A DNA stretch of 64,000 nt, taken from contig NGBS01001160.1 in NCBI GenBank assembly GCA_002245135.1, positions 186,001-250,000 of the forward strand, written 5' to 3'. Shown here piece after piece: positions 1 through 11,000 of this stretch. The notes under the pieces were generated by a model, which worked only from the letters and a program-made list of their open reading frames with translations, made no database searches and had not been told where the DNA came from. Position 1 is the stretch's first letter. Every line of letters begins with the position of its first letter. The translations under genes and the position numbers were made by a program. This stretch comes from Proteromonas lacertae. Lineage: Eukaryota > Sar > Bigyra > Opalinata > Proteromonadidae.

Positions 1-1525
1 ATAGATAAATTCATCTATTTGTTTACATCTATCATCATATATATTCTTTGGTGATCCCCAACTATTACTATGTATTCTAACATTGGCTGTATATGAATTT
101 CTAAAGTAATTATTGATTAGATTACTGGGAGTGTATATTTTATCACCACCACTTCCTAAATCTATAAGATATAACTTAGATCCATAAGCTAATCCTTACA
201 AAACTAAAATTAAAGAAAATATATATTAAGAATATGGTTAATAAAAAAAAAAGATATTTTATAAATATTATCACCATCTTCAGGAACACCAGCAATTGAA
301 CCACAAACATGAGTTCCATGTCCACCAGCTTCATTCTCTTTACTATCAATAAATGCTTCATATTCAATCACTTTACGATGTTCAGTATTGACACTATCAA
401 AGGACACTTCATGTTTAGAATCTTTAAAGAAACAATGCTCAATATCTAAACCTGAATCACCAACAGCTACATATTGATTCTCACCATGAATATTGTGATT
501 CCAAATTACTGGTTCACCATCTGCACTTTGTATATAATGAGTTGCTTTATTATTTAATATTCTCTCTCTAATTTGAGGTGTTCTTTCCAATGGTAAATCT
601 GTTGGTGTGGGTGAGATTGTGTCTATTGATATTGTATCTGTTTGTATTGAAGATATTGATGTGATAGATGGCTGTTGAAGTAAATAGGTTAGTATAAATG
701 TATGATTGTAATTGATTGTTAATAAAACATCAGTTTTGGTTATATCGTGGAATATAAAAGGAACTATTAATAATAAATATATAAATAAATATATATACTT
801 TCTTTTGTTGTTATTTTTTGTGAATCAGTGATATTTAAATCTGACACATTTTCATTATACACCATTTTTACATAAGTGTCGTTATTATCATCACTATTAT
901 GTGAATGTTTTGATAATTCCATCTATATATAATATATATATATATGAGTATTTAATACATTTAAGTAGTTACTCCATTCATCAACTTCATTTTCTACATC
1001 TTTTACACTATCAAAATGTTTGGGATGAAATCTTATTACTATTGTTTCAGTTTCTTCTTCTATTCCAAATCTCACAGATAAATTATAATTCTTTAATTGT
1101 GATGGTAATAAGTAATAATATTCAATTATATCATGCTCTTTGCTTTTACTATATATTTTCTTGAATTGCTCGATTGATTCTTTATTTGTGTGAATTATGT
1201 AAATATTTGTGTTTCCTCCAACATAAGTGACTTTCTCTATCATGAAATATTGAATCATAAGATTTATTGAATTAGGGCTTGAATAGGGCTTGATTCCAAC
1301 AATATAATCTGTTACAGTTTTAGCACTAACATATTTAGTAGAGTTTTTCATAGTCTCCTATATCAAATAAAACTAATAATATACAATTAATGCATCTTCA
1401 CTAAATGAATTAACTGTATCGGGAAAAATGAAAGCATCCTTCAGTTCTTTAGCACTTAATTCTCTTGCAGGGATTAGTGAAGGAAGTATTAGTAATAATG
1501 TGATTGTTGTATATATTTGATTCAT
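1..1525 (-). CDS. S8 subtilisin-like serine protease, secreted (3' end outside window)
   Basis: Secreted or vacuolar subtilisin-family protease. The start is the ATG at 1525, because it opens a hydrophobic signal peptide (MNQIYTTITLLLILPSL). Exons join in frame across introns 1358-1384 (27 nt), 923-958 (36 nt), 764-798 (35 nt) and 195-274 (80 nt, starting GTGATA). The region before about 590 is an S/T-rich pro-region. The catalytic Asp is in VGDSGLDIEH, the catalytic His in GGHGTHVCGS, and IHSNSWGS lies downstream as in the family. The catalytic Ser block would lie left of position 1 and is not seen. The specific protease type cannot be set. A further ORF extension upstream to 1573 exists, but it lacks the clean signal-peptide start. 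Confidence 0.88.
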
Positions 1526-1963
1526 CTGGAAATCTCGAAATACAAAAGAGTATCCAAAATGAAGTATTTTCACTTCTCTTCTTTGTAAAAGGTGATATGA
1601 TTAATATTACACAGATCCAACTACGAAGTGAATTAATATATCACTTTTTTATATACATATGTATACTAATCAATGCACATAGAAGGTATTAAAAATCAAT
1701 TACATAATTAATACTTTTTTCTACTACATAATATAAATTAATATTCTAATCATTCTGATATTGCCAATAATATTGTATTATTCCATTTTTATCAAAAACT
1801 AAGATATAAATGGTTTATTTCACTTTATTAATATATGAAAACTGTTCATAATTTAATATTTACTAATACTGTTATTAATTCATAAACTATATTACTGTAT
1901 ATATCAAAAAATGACTATTTGTTCCATTTATTATTGAAATATAGTCGTTTCATTAAAAGAATT
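1526..1963. other. Divergent intergenic region, no gene seen
   Basis: This 438 bp AT-rich spacer separates the protease start from the farnesyltransferase start, which are divergently transcribed. It must hold both promoters. I see no conserved ORF, RNA gene or AAAACGGTTT element in it. Confidence 0.6.
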
Positions 1964-3433
1964 ATGGAAGAACCTTGGTGGTTTACTAGAAGAGAACCTG
2001 ACAGTGGTTATTGCACAACAACAAGTAAAATGCAACATGATTGTGAAGACGAGTGTTATAACCAATTACAGATTTTAAACCCTAAAGTATATTGTTTTAC
2101 TAATAAATAGCTTGTCACTCCAATACAAAAAGAACTTGCCATTAAGAATGGATTGCTTGATGAGAAAGATGAAGTATTGTTTTTTCATCTATACTAGATA
2201 CATTTGCTGAGAGAGAAACATATTGACTTCTTAATGAAGAAACTAGAAGATGGTTTACCATTTAATTATACTGCTTTGGACACAAGTCAGACATGGATTG
2301 TATATTGGATATTTAACTCACTTGCTTTATTGGGACAACCTCCAGTCCAATATTATCCTTCAGCAATTGATTATTTAAAAGCATGTGAGTATCCTGATGG
2401 TGGATATGGAGGAGGACCATTTCAAGTATAACTTAATTAACAATTAACTTTGTAAATAGTTAGCTCATTTAGCACCAACCTATGCAGCTGTATTATCTTT
2501 ATGTATCATGGGCAGTAAATGTGCATATGATAGTATTGATAGAAAGAAATTATATAGATTTCTATTATCAGTGAAAAATCCAGACAGTTCATTTAATCAA
2601 CATATCGATGGGTATATATTATTATTATATTTGAAATAGTGAAAGCGATTTAAGAGCATTGTATTGTGCAATGTGTTGTGCTTCACTTCTTAACATGTTA
2701 ACTCCAGAATTAACAAATGGTGTGGGAGATTACCTAAAGAAGTATGAATATATATAATAAGAATATTATTATTATTATTATATAGATGTCAAACCTGTGA
2801 AGGTGGTTTTAGTGCAGTTCCTGGTACAGAGACACATGCAGGCTATACTTTCTGTGGTGCAGCTGGTTTGGCACTATTAAATGAATTAGATAAATGTAAT
2901 ATTGATAGTTTAGAAGAATGGGTATGTAATTGCCAAATAACATTTGAAGGTGGTTTTAGAGGAAGATTGAATAAGTTGGTGGATAACTGTTATTCTCATT
3001 GGCAAGCTGCTGTTCCAGTTATTTGTGGATTACATAGAGAAGGAGTGTTTAACAATGTATTATATATATATAAGTGTTTTCATTTATTAATTTTTATTAG
3101 TATTTAATGGAAAAGATTCCCTCAATTCCAGTCGTTATTAACTCTGAGTTTTTGCAACGTTATATCTTAGTATGTGGTCAGGATGTATTGAATGGAGGAT
3201 TAAGGGATAAGCCATCTGCAAAATGTGATTTGTATCATACTAATTATTCACTTTGTGGTTTATCTTATGCTCAGAATTATACTTCTGTTGGAATTCCTAA
3301 TATTTATGGATCTGAAGATAATTTAGTAGAAGTTTGTCATCCTGTTTATTCAATTCCTGTTAATAAAGCAAATCAAGCAAAAACTTATTTTGGACAATTA
3401 GAATGTTCTCATGACTATTTTATGACTGATTAG
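1964..3433 (+). CDS. FNTB: Protein farnesyltransferase beta subunit
   Basis: Catalytic beta subunit that transfers farnesyl to CaaX-box cysteines of proteins such as Ras and nuclear lamins, in complex with the alpha subunit. Seven exons join in frame over introns 2087-2110, 2174-2197, 2426-2459, 2612-2639, 2742-2785 and 3057-3100 (24, 24, 34, 28, 44, 44 nt), giving about 423 residues, normal for the family. Prenyltransferase alpha-alpha repeats are visible (GGYGGGPFQLAHLAPTYAA, CEGGFSAVPG, FEGGFRGR). Zinc ligands Asp and Cys sit in LVDNCYSHWQ and the His in LYHTNYSL. The Tyr before that His and the paired Trp of TWIVYW match farnesyl- rather than geranylgeranyl-transferase. The ATG at 1964 gives an N-terminus aligned to the family. 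Confidence 0.96.
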
Positions 3434-3531
3434 TTAATTTTAAAGAATGATTTTATTGTTCTAATATCTGTTTGTAAGAAAATTAAATTTGGTGTTCCAA
3501 AAGTTTCACTGATTTTTTAAAATTGATTAAA

Positions 3532-4688
3532 ATGAATAATAACAAGAGAATTTGTTTTGCTATTAAATGCATTTGTAATATTTGTCTGGGAGTATTATTT
3601 CTAAATATGTTATTGTAGGTAATTTCCTATTTTTGTCTCAATTCCAGTTATACTATAAATAAACTGATGAATGAATATCGTATAGTTTTTAATAATATAT
3701 GTAGATTGTGATTTTTTATCAGACATAAGCAAGTACAGTAGTATAGCGATGAGTTTCACAGCTTTGGTTAATATTATTCTCAACATCTTTCAAATACTCC
3801 CAGAACCAAAATCAAATCGATTTATCGGATTATTCTGTTATTCAGTTTTTATCTACTCATATCTTTATTCAGCAAATGATAAACCAACTCAAAATGTGAT
3901 AGAACTATCAACGAGGTTATGTTGTGAGAGTATAAATAATAAAACATATTACAAGAACAATGGATGTGTATATTTAACTAACAAATATTTGTGTGAAGTG
4001 AATTACATATCTGGAATTCAAATACAACCTAATTTTTCTTATGTAATGATATATGGAGCAATTGTAATAGCATATATGGTGGCAAATGTCGTTGAACTAT
4101 TCGATATTACTTTTAAAATGATTATAAATGAAAAGATGGGTAGAATAGTTTTATATTTTGTATATATATATATATATTTATGTTTTTTATAATTATAGAT
4201 AATCTCAGTAATATACTGTATAATATCAATATATACACGGTATTGTAAAATATATGATGGATTTAATATTTTTAACAATGTATACTGTCTGACAAACGAA
4301 ATTACTTCATCATTGTTGCTATTATACTCCACATATTTGATATTGGATAGAAAGAAAGAAGTTAACTTAAATCTCTTTATGTTGTTCATTCCAATTTCAG
4401 TAATATTCATATTATTATCTTATTATTTTCAATATAAATCATATCTCGCTGAAAGTTATGTAGAATGTTGTTTAAATAATAATGTTTCAAATCATGTATA
4501 TCTTCATCTTATTATTCTAATAGTGTGATTTTGTAAAATCGTCTATATATTCATGTAAAGATTTTGACAGTTTTTGTTTTCCAACTAGAATTATTGTTTT
4601 AGTAACAATTGTAGTGATTATATCCTTAATGATCGTTTATGGAACAATAATTCCATTTAATGTTAATAACAAAAGAAAGAATGAGTAA
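3532..4688 (+). CDS. Multipass membrane protein, unknown function
   Basis: About 345 residues from five exons. Introns are 3592-3618, 3680-3704, 4160-4198 and 4496-4523 (27, 25, 39, 28 nt). The two small 5' exons are easy to miss: they add an N-terminal hydrophobic segment (CNICLGVISYF) that joins in frame to the main exon. Roughly six hydrophobic membrane segments alternate with short loops. A Cys-rich loop (LCCESINNK, NGCVYL) and a second one near the C-terminus (YVECCLNNN, YSCKDFDSFC) look extracytoplasmic. The spacing is vaguely like tetraspan or DRAM/FRAG1-type proteins, but I do not recognise the family. It follows FNTB on the same strand after 98 bp and converges on the Hsp70 gene. Confidence 0.75.
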
Positions 4689-4765
4689 TGTCATTTATTT
4701 ATTGTTCTTTTTTAAATCTATTAAAAACAACCAAGATTATAAAATAAAAACTTAATAATTTGTTT

Positions 4766-7700
4766 CTAATAAAGACCTGACTGGATTAAAATGAAAAGTG
4801 TTAAGAAGAAAACTAAAATCACCATAAACAATTCATTCAAGGTTATTTTTTCTTCCAAAGTGATATAATATTTAAATATATCACAATACCTTTTTAGTTT
4901 TTGCTGAATTGTTTCAGGTTTTATTCCATCATCTTTTTCTTTTAATACTATTTTGTTATTATCATCTTCTTTATTTTCTTCTTTATTTTCATCAAAACCA
5001 AGAATATCACTTTCTTCACCACACATACTTTCACTCCTTGATATTGATTTATTGGCCAAAGGAGAAGGAGAAGGAATAGGATAAGGCATAGGAGAAGCTA
5101 CAGGAGTTGATGAAGGAGTATCAAAAATATTATTCTCTTCATCACTATCGTAAAACTGATTTGTGGTTAAACAAATATTATTCTTAAAGGTTTTCATAGT
5201 AGTTGCTTTCTTTACTGTCCTTATTGTTTTAGGATTTGGGATTGCAAAATGTTCTTCATTGTCTTTTGCAGATTCTTTTTCTGGAGTAGTTTTGAGTAAT
5301 AAACGAGGTGATTTCTTCGTTGAACTTGGTACAGGTGTTATTGGAAGACTTCTTCTACTTTTCATAACTGTTTTTGGACTTAATCCTTTGGAAAATGATT
5401 CATTCAATTCTTTGACTATTTCTTCTGTAGTTGGAACTTTTCTGAAGTAAATGAAAGCAAAACATAAAATATTACAACAAATCATAATAATGACAATGAC
5501 AATGATATGATACACAAATTCATTCATCATTATAGGAACAGTAAATTGCAATTCCTCCAATTGTTTTTGAATATTTTGTATTTCTTTTTCATCTTTCTTT
5601 GTTGTTGTATTATTGATATTTATTCCATCATTTTCTTCTACTTTATTTGTTTGATTTGTATTATTATTATTATTATTATTATTTGAATAATCATTAATTA
5701 ACTTAAATAGTGTTTGTTGCAACATCTTAAGTTCATTTGTTGTATCATCTAATTTTTTTAGTTTCTTCTTATAGTTTGAATCTATTCGAAATAATATTTT
5801 CTTTATATCTTTTAATTTTGAAGTATCCTTTATTTCATTACTACTATATACATTTTTATTCACTTTCCCTTCGCTAATTGAATCTTGACATACATACTCA
5901 GATAATGCTTTAATTGTATGTTCAGTTATTTCTAACTCTGTTTTCTTTCGTTCATATTCCTCAATATCATTGTTATTTCTATTCCCATCAAACCATTGAA
6001 TCGTCTTCAATATCCTCTTTTCTAACAGATATTTATCGTATTTACATAATGTTGTTGTTGTTTTAATTGTTTTATTAATATAATAAGAATATTCGATAAT
6101 TTCAATCCTCTTTTTTTCATCTTTTTTCCTCTTCAATTCTTCTTTTTCTTTCTCTTCCTTTTCATGAATAATTCGATAGATATCAATTGAAGATAAGAGA
6201 GTATTTGAAGTAGTTATATTGAGGGTAATATTAAATAATAAATCTTTAGCTTTAATCGACAGAATTCCATTTATATCAACAATAAACTCCACTTCAATGT
6301 TTATCATTCCAGCTTTCACAGGAGGTAAATCATTTATAATATATTCAATTAAGAATACATTATCATTAATCAATTTATTTTCACCTTGAAATATTGATAT
6401 TGTTATTAGTTTCTGATTATCTTCTCCTGTTGTATAAGTACGTTTTGTACTAATTGGTACTGGTGTATTCTTCTGTATTATTACATCCATCAAATCATCG
6501 GCTTGATCTGTTCCAATACTGTATGGAAGTGTATTAGTAAATATAAATTTTGAATCGTTTTTATTTATTACTATATTTCCATATAATGCAGCTCCAATTA
6601 CATTAAATTCACTGTTTCTATTATTCTTTATATCTGTCAGATATATAATCTCTTTATTCAGAAAATATCCTTTCACTAATTCTCTAAACTTAACAAAATT
6701 TGAAGAGCCACCACTTAATATTATCTTATCAATTTGTTCATGATTCATTTTTGTATCAATTAATAGTTTATTAATATTCTCAGTTACTTTTCTAAACAAA
6801 TCTTCATTTATTACTTCAAATTCTGCTCTTGACACTTTCACATTAAAATCAATTCCATCATATAAGTTCACAATATCAATATTTGTCACATATTTTTCAC
6901 TTAATTCTTTTTTCACTCTTCTAATCTCTTTTAGCAGTTTATATTTTGAAGGTATACTTTTTTCAATATGTTTATTATACATAATTCTGAATTTATTGAG
7001 ATAATAATCTAATACTTTATTGTCAAAATCTGAACCACCAAAATCATTATTACTGTAACTTCCTATGATATTAATGGAATAACTATTTCCTTTTACATCT
7101 GGATTAATTTGAATAATGCCAATATCTAAATTTACACAACCAAAATCGATTAATATGTATATTTTCGGTTTTAGTATTTCCATTGTTAAGTCATTAATAT
7201 ATCCAAGTATTATTGCTGATGGATTACTTATTAAATAGATTGATTTATAATTACTTTGTTTTGATGATTCTATTATTGATTCTCTTTGAAAATTATTGTA
7301 TGATGAGGGAATTGTAACTACTAATTTATCAATAACAATATTTGGAAATTTTGATGATATTTTATCTCTTATTTTTAATAATGTTTCAGTCAGCAATTCA
7401 TCAGGGGTAAATAATTGTTTTATTGTTTCATTTAACTGTATTTCAATATATGGTCTATTCTCTAGACTAGTGATTCTGTGATTGAAATATTTAATATAGT
7501 CTTGACTAACTATATCTTTGAATTCTTTGCCTATCATTCGTTTTATACTGTATATCATTCGTTCTGGATGAGTGTCAGAATAATTCAAGGCTTCATTTCC
7601 AAATAAAATTCCATCCTCACTAACTGATAAAAAATTTGGATAGTTTAAATGATTGGCAGTATTTTTAATAATTTGAATTTGGTCTTGGTAATAAACAACA

Positions 7701-7813
7701 ACAGACAACTCATCTGCTCCTAAATCAATCGTAACAAACGCTTCACTTGCTTCACTGTATTTTACTATAGACATTAATACTATAGTAATAGAAAATAACC
7801 AGGAACAACACAT
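4766..7813 (-). CDS. Membrane-anchored divergent Hsp70, probably ER type
   Basis: Single-exon protein of 1,015 residues. It opens with a signal peptide (MCCSWLFSITIVLMS), then an Hsp70 ATPase fold: FVTIDLGADE (residues about 26-35), VVTIPSSYNN, IDFGCVNLDIG, FGGSDFDNK and the adenosine-site ILSGGSSNF. The phosphate-1 loop departs from the usual DLGTT, resembling the GRP170/HYOU1 type. A substrate-binding-like region and a charged coiled-coil with an Asn run (around 5668-5690) follow. The odd part is the C-terminus: a strong membrane segment near residue 765 (YHIIVIVIIMICCNILCF), a linker of about 220 residues rich in Ser-Pro and Thr-Pro sites, and a terminal membrane segment (LFMVILVFFLTLFILIQSG). 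Canonical lumenal Hsp70s lack these. Function beyond chaperone-like ATP binding is inference. Confidence 0.82.
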   Translation of the reverse strand: MCCSWLFSITIVLMSIVKYSEASEAFVTIDLGADELSVVVYYQDQIQIIKNTANHLNYPNFLSVSEDGILFGNEALNYSDTHPERMIYSIKRMIGKEFKDIVSQDYIKYFNHRITSLENRPYIEIQLNETIKQLFTPDELLTETLLKIRDKISSKFPNIVIDKLVVTIPSSYNNFQRESIIESSKQSNYKSIYLISNPSAIILGYINDLTMEILKPKIYILIDFGCVNLDIGIIQINPDVKGNSYSINIIGSYSNNDFGGSDFDNKVLDYYLNKFRIMYNKHIEKSIPSKYKLLKEIRRVKKELSEKYVTNIDIVNLYDGIDFNVKVSRAEFEVINEDLFRKVTENINKLLIDTKMNHEQIDKIILSGGSSNFVKFRELVKGYFLNKEIIYLTDIKNNRNSEFNVIGAALYGNIVINKNDSKFIFTNTLPYSIGTDQADDLMDVIIQKNTPVPISTKRTYTTGEDNQKLITISIFQGENKLINDNVFLIEYIINDLPPVKAGMINIEVEFIVDINGILSIKAKDLLFNITLNITTSNTLLSSIDIYRIIHEKEEKEKEELKRKKDEKKRIEIIEYSYYINKTIKTTTTLCKYDKYLLEKRILKTIQWFDGNRNNNDIEEYERKKTELEITEHTIKALSEYVCQDSISEGKVNKNVYSSNEIKDTSKLKDIKKILFRIDSNYKKKLKKLDDTTNELKMLQQTLFKLINDYSNNNNNNNNTNQTNKVEENDGININNTTTKKDEKEIQNIQKQLEELQFTVPIMMNEFVYHIIVIVIIMICCNILCFAFIYFRKVPTTEEIVKELNESFSKGLSPKTVMKSRRSLPITPVPSSTKKSPRLLLKTTPEKESAKDNEEHFAIPNPKTIRTVKKATTMKTFKNNICLTTNQFYDSDEENNIFDTPSSTPVASPMPYPIPSPSPLANKSISRSESMCGEESDILGFDENKEENKEDDNNKIVLKEKDDGIKPETIQQKLKRYCDIFKYYITLEEKITLNELFMVILVFFLTLFILIQSGLY

Positions 7814-8043
7814 TTTGATTTGATATGTATAAAAATGGGATTAATAAAGATCTAATTCCAGAACACTGTTTTATCAATAATGGAAAATGAATATATTTGA
7901 GTGAATTAACAACTATATAAAAAGAAATATATTTTGAATTTCAAAAATGTAACGAATATATATTTATTTTGTTATATTTTCTTCAATTTTACCAACACAT
8001 AACACAATGAAAAGTAGTATTTATTATTATTATTATTAAAAAG

Positions 8044-11000
8044 TTAATCCATTTGAGCATATATTAAAGCAAAATCTTCAACAAAATCAGCATCTAAGGT
8101 ACTTGCTTCATTCATAGCGTATTCCAATTTCTTTTTCATAATTTCTCTACTGGAATAAGCAGGAAGATCTAATGAATAAAAACAGGTGTGTGATGTAGGT
8201 AAATAACCATCAGGATTATCATCAACTCCAACTTCTCTTTTTCTTATTAAAAAGTCAAAATCAATTCCATTTGAACTTAATCTAGTCTTTGCCCATGCAA
8301 AATTCATAAACTTATTCAGTTCCTCATCATTAAATTCACTTAAAACATACCAGAAGTCTTTTATTACTATGTCTTTTTCAATGTAATTATCATATATTGT
8401 ATGATTTCTTAAATCATATAGATTCAATTTACCAACACCACATATCATCTTCTCTAATTCTTCTTCATTCAAAATACTCAAAGATTCCTGTGGAATACAA
8501 ATATAAAATCCTTTACAGAATTGATTTATTGTACATTTTATTCTTTTATAAACATCTTTTCTAATTCTTGCTTCTTTTTCTATGTCTATGTTACTTTCAT
8601 TATCTTCATTATCATGTTCATTCATGAAATATATATATCTATCCACTATTTCTTTCATCTCATCTTCATCTATGTTTTTACCTACTAAACATTTCCATAT
8701 CATTGGGATAAAAGGAATGTTCAATTCCATTTTACATCTATAAGCAGATGCTATTAAAATACCAAAATAATAAATTTCTTGATAAAAACTAACACTATCA
8801 TTGAAGAAATTTATCAAATACTTATCATTATATTTTATTAGTAACGGTAGTTTATTTTTTATATCAAATGTATTAGGTAATTCAACTGATTCTTTTTTCA
8901 AGTCATCAATCATTTGTTCAAATACTGCTCTATAAGCACCACCACTATCAACAACACCTTCATCTATTAACTTAACTCTAAACATACGATATTGACCTCC
9001 TTGTTTTGCACCTTGATAATTAATACGGAATGTTTGATCATTTATGGAATATCTATCATCTTTGAAGTAATCAACTATTTGATGGAATATAGGTTGAACT
9101 CCTTCCACATTTGTAAATCGATTAATTTTTATTGTATTAATCAATCTACTTTCGGTTAAATCATCAACCTGATAATAAATGACTGTCTCTGTTGCAACAA
9201 CTATTCTATCTAAGTAATTTCGTTTTGTTAAAGTAAACAAATATTTCTTCATTTGATGAATATAATTTGTTTGACTAAAGCTTGTCCATTTCCTTTTATC
9301 ATTATTGCTATTACCAAATGTTGTATCATTAAACGATAAAGTTTGATCCATTTTAGTATAACTTAATACTTTTTCAATTATCATATTTAACATCATTAAT
9401 ACAGATATTACACTAAAACATCTTAAAATTTTATTATCATTATTATTACTGTTTTTGTGATTATTTCTTAAATATTCTTCTACATATCTATAAATCACAT
9501 TTGAAGGAATTACTCCTTTATTCTCACATATTCTATTAATCATTTTCACTACCTCCAAATAATATTCTTTTGTATTATTTACATTGTTTAATGCTTCTTC
9601 AAATACTTCATAACTAATTTCTTTTCCATTAACTTTAAATGGGGTAGAATCATTATAGTTATTCTTTATAACATCTTTTATTTCTATTGAATCCCATTCA
9701 TCTTCATTTAAATACCAAACACTTCGTGTTATTCTTGAATAACCGTCTAATTGATCAGCTGTTGATAATCTATACCATATTTTACCTCTATAACATCCTA
9801 ATATTTCTATTTCTTTGTTATTCATTTTACCGATTGTTCCAGCTTTTAAAATATTCTCTGATCTTCTATTTGATTGTAATTCAATAAATTCTTTTTCATC
9901 AATATTTAAATCAACATATATACCTTTCACTCTTGTTTCATATCTTCTATACTTATTAGATAACCATCTCTTACAATAGCTATATGCATATGGTAATGCT
10001 TCTTTTGGTATTTTGACTTGTTTTTCATCATTTATAAAAGAATAAGTTAAATAATCAAACACTTCTCCATAAAATAGTAAAGTATCTGAAGGATATTCTT
10101 CAACAGACAACCATTTATGTACTTTCACTTCAGGATAAGTATCATTAAATTTTTGAGAAAATATTATTAATGGATATATTGTCCATTCAGATGGATAAGA
10201 ATTTCCAACTGTAATATCTTTTGTAGCATCTGGAAATTCATGTAATTGCGGAATTTTATATTTTTCACCATCATAAATAAACGATAATGTATCTGATGAA
10301 GAATTTACATTCACACCAACAACATCTCCTTTATTATATAATCCACCATATGGAATTATTCTGTTTCTATTACCTCTTGGTTGATCATTATTTTCAAGCT
10401 GTTGAGGATTATTATTTTCTGTTTCTTTCTCTCTCATTATTTGAAGTTGTGAATTTGAATAATATATAAATTGTGGATATGGCATATCAATTGGCTTATC
10501 AACTACTGGTATTTCAGATGTAATTCCTATACCTATTCTAGTATTATCAGAAGAATTAGATATTTTTAATTCAAAGTATTTTACACCATGAACAAAACCA
10601 CAAGAACCATATATATATGCGTTTTTGTCACTATTATAACTAATTGTATCATTATCATCATTAATACGCACTTGTTTAGTAGAACTCATTTCTTTCATAA
10701 ACTGGAACAAATGATCAGATGATAGAATTGATTCACATACTGTTTCTATAGTTTCAATTTTGCTATCAACAGTTTTTGTAGTCTGAATTGTGTATTGTAT
10801 ATGTGCAGTTATTCTATTATTAAATATTTTCAGTATTCCATTGTAATCTTTAATTGGTATCCAATGACTATATCCATATCTCCATTCCCATCCTGAAGAA
10901 CTATTTCCTGCTAAGAACGAAGTTTCACTGAATTTGATTGTTCTTTCAATTCTATCTTCTTTTCTTTCTATTTTTCCTAATAATCCTTCTATTTTTATTT

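Noticed and set aside
195-274. Possible U12-type intron in the protease (ATATC followed by a T run and a TTAAC-like branch site).
   Set aside because: A GT-AG reading (GTGATA ... TGTAAG) gives a clean in-frame join, PEDG to LAYGSKLYLIDLG, so no minor spliceosome is needed.
5163-5450. Plus-strand hydrophobic ORF inside the Hsp70 gene.
   Set aside because: It is antisense to the Ser/Pro/Lys-rich linker; its hydrophobicity is a by-product of the complementary strand.
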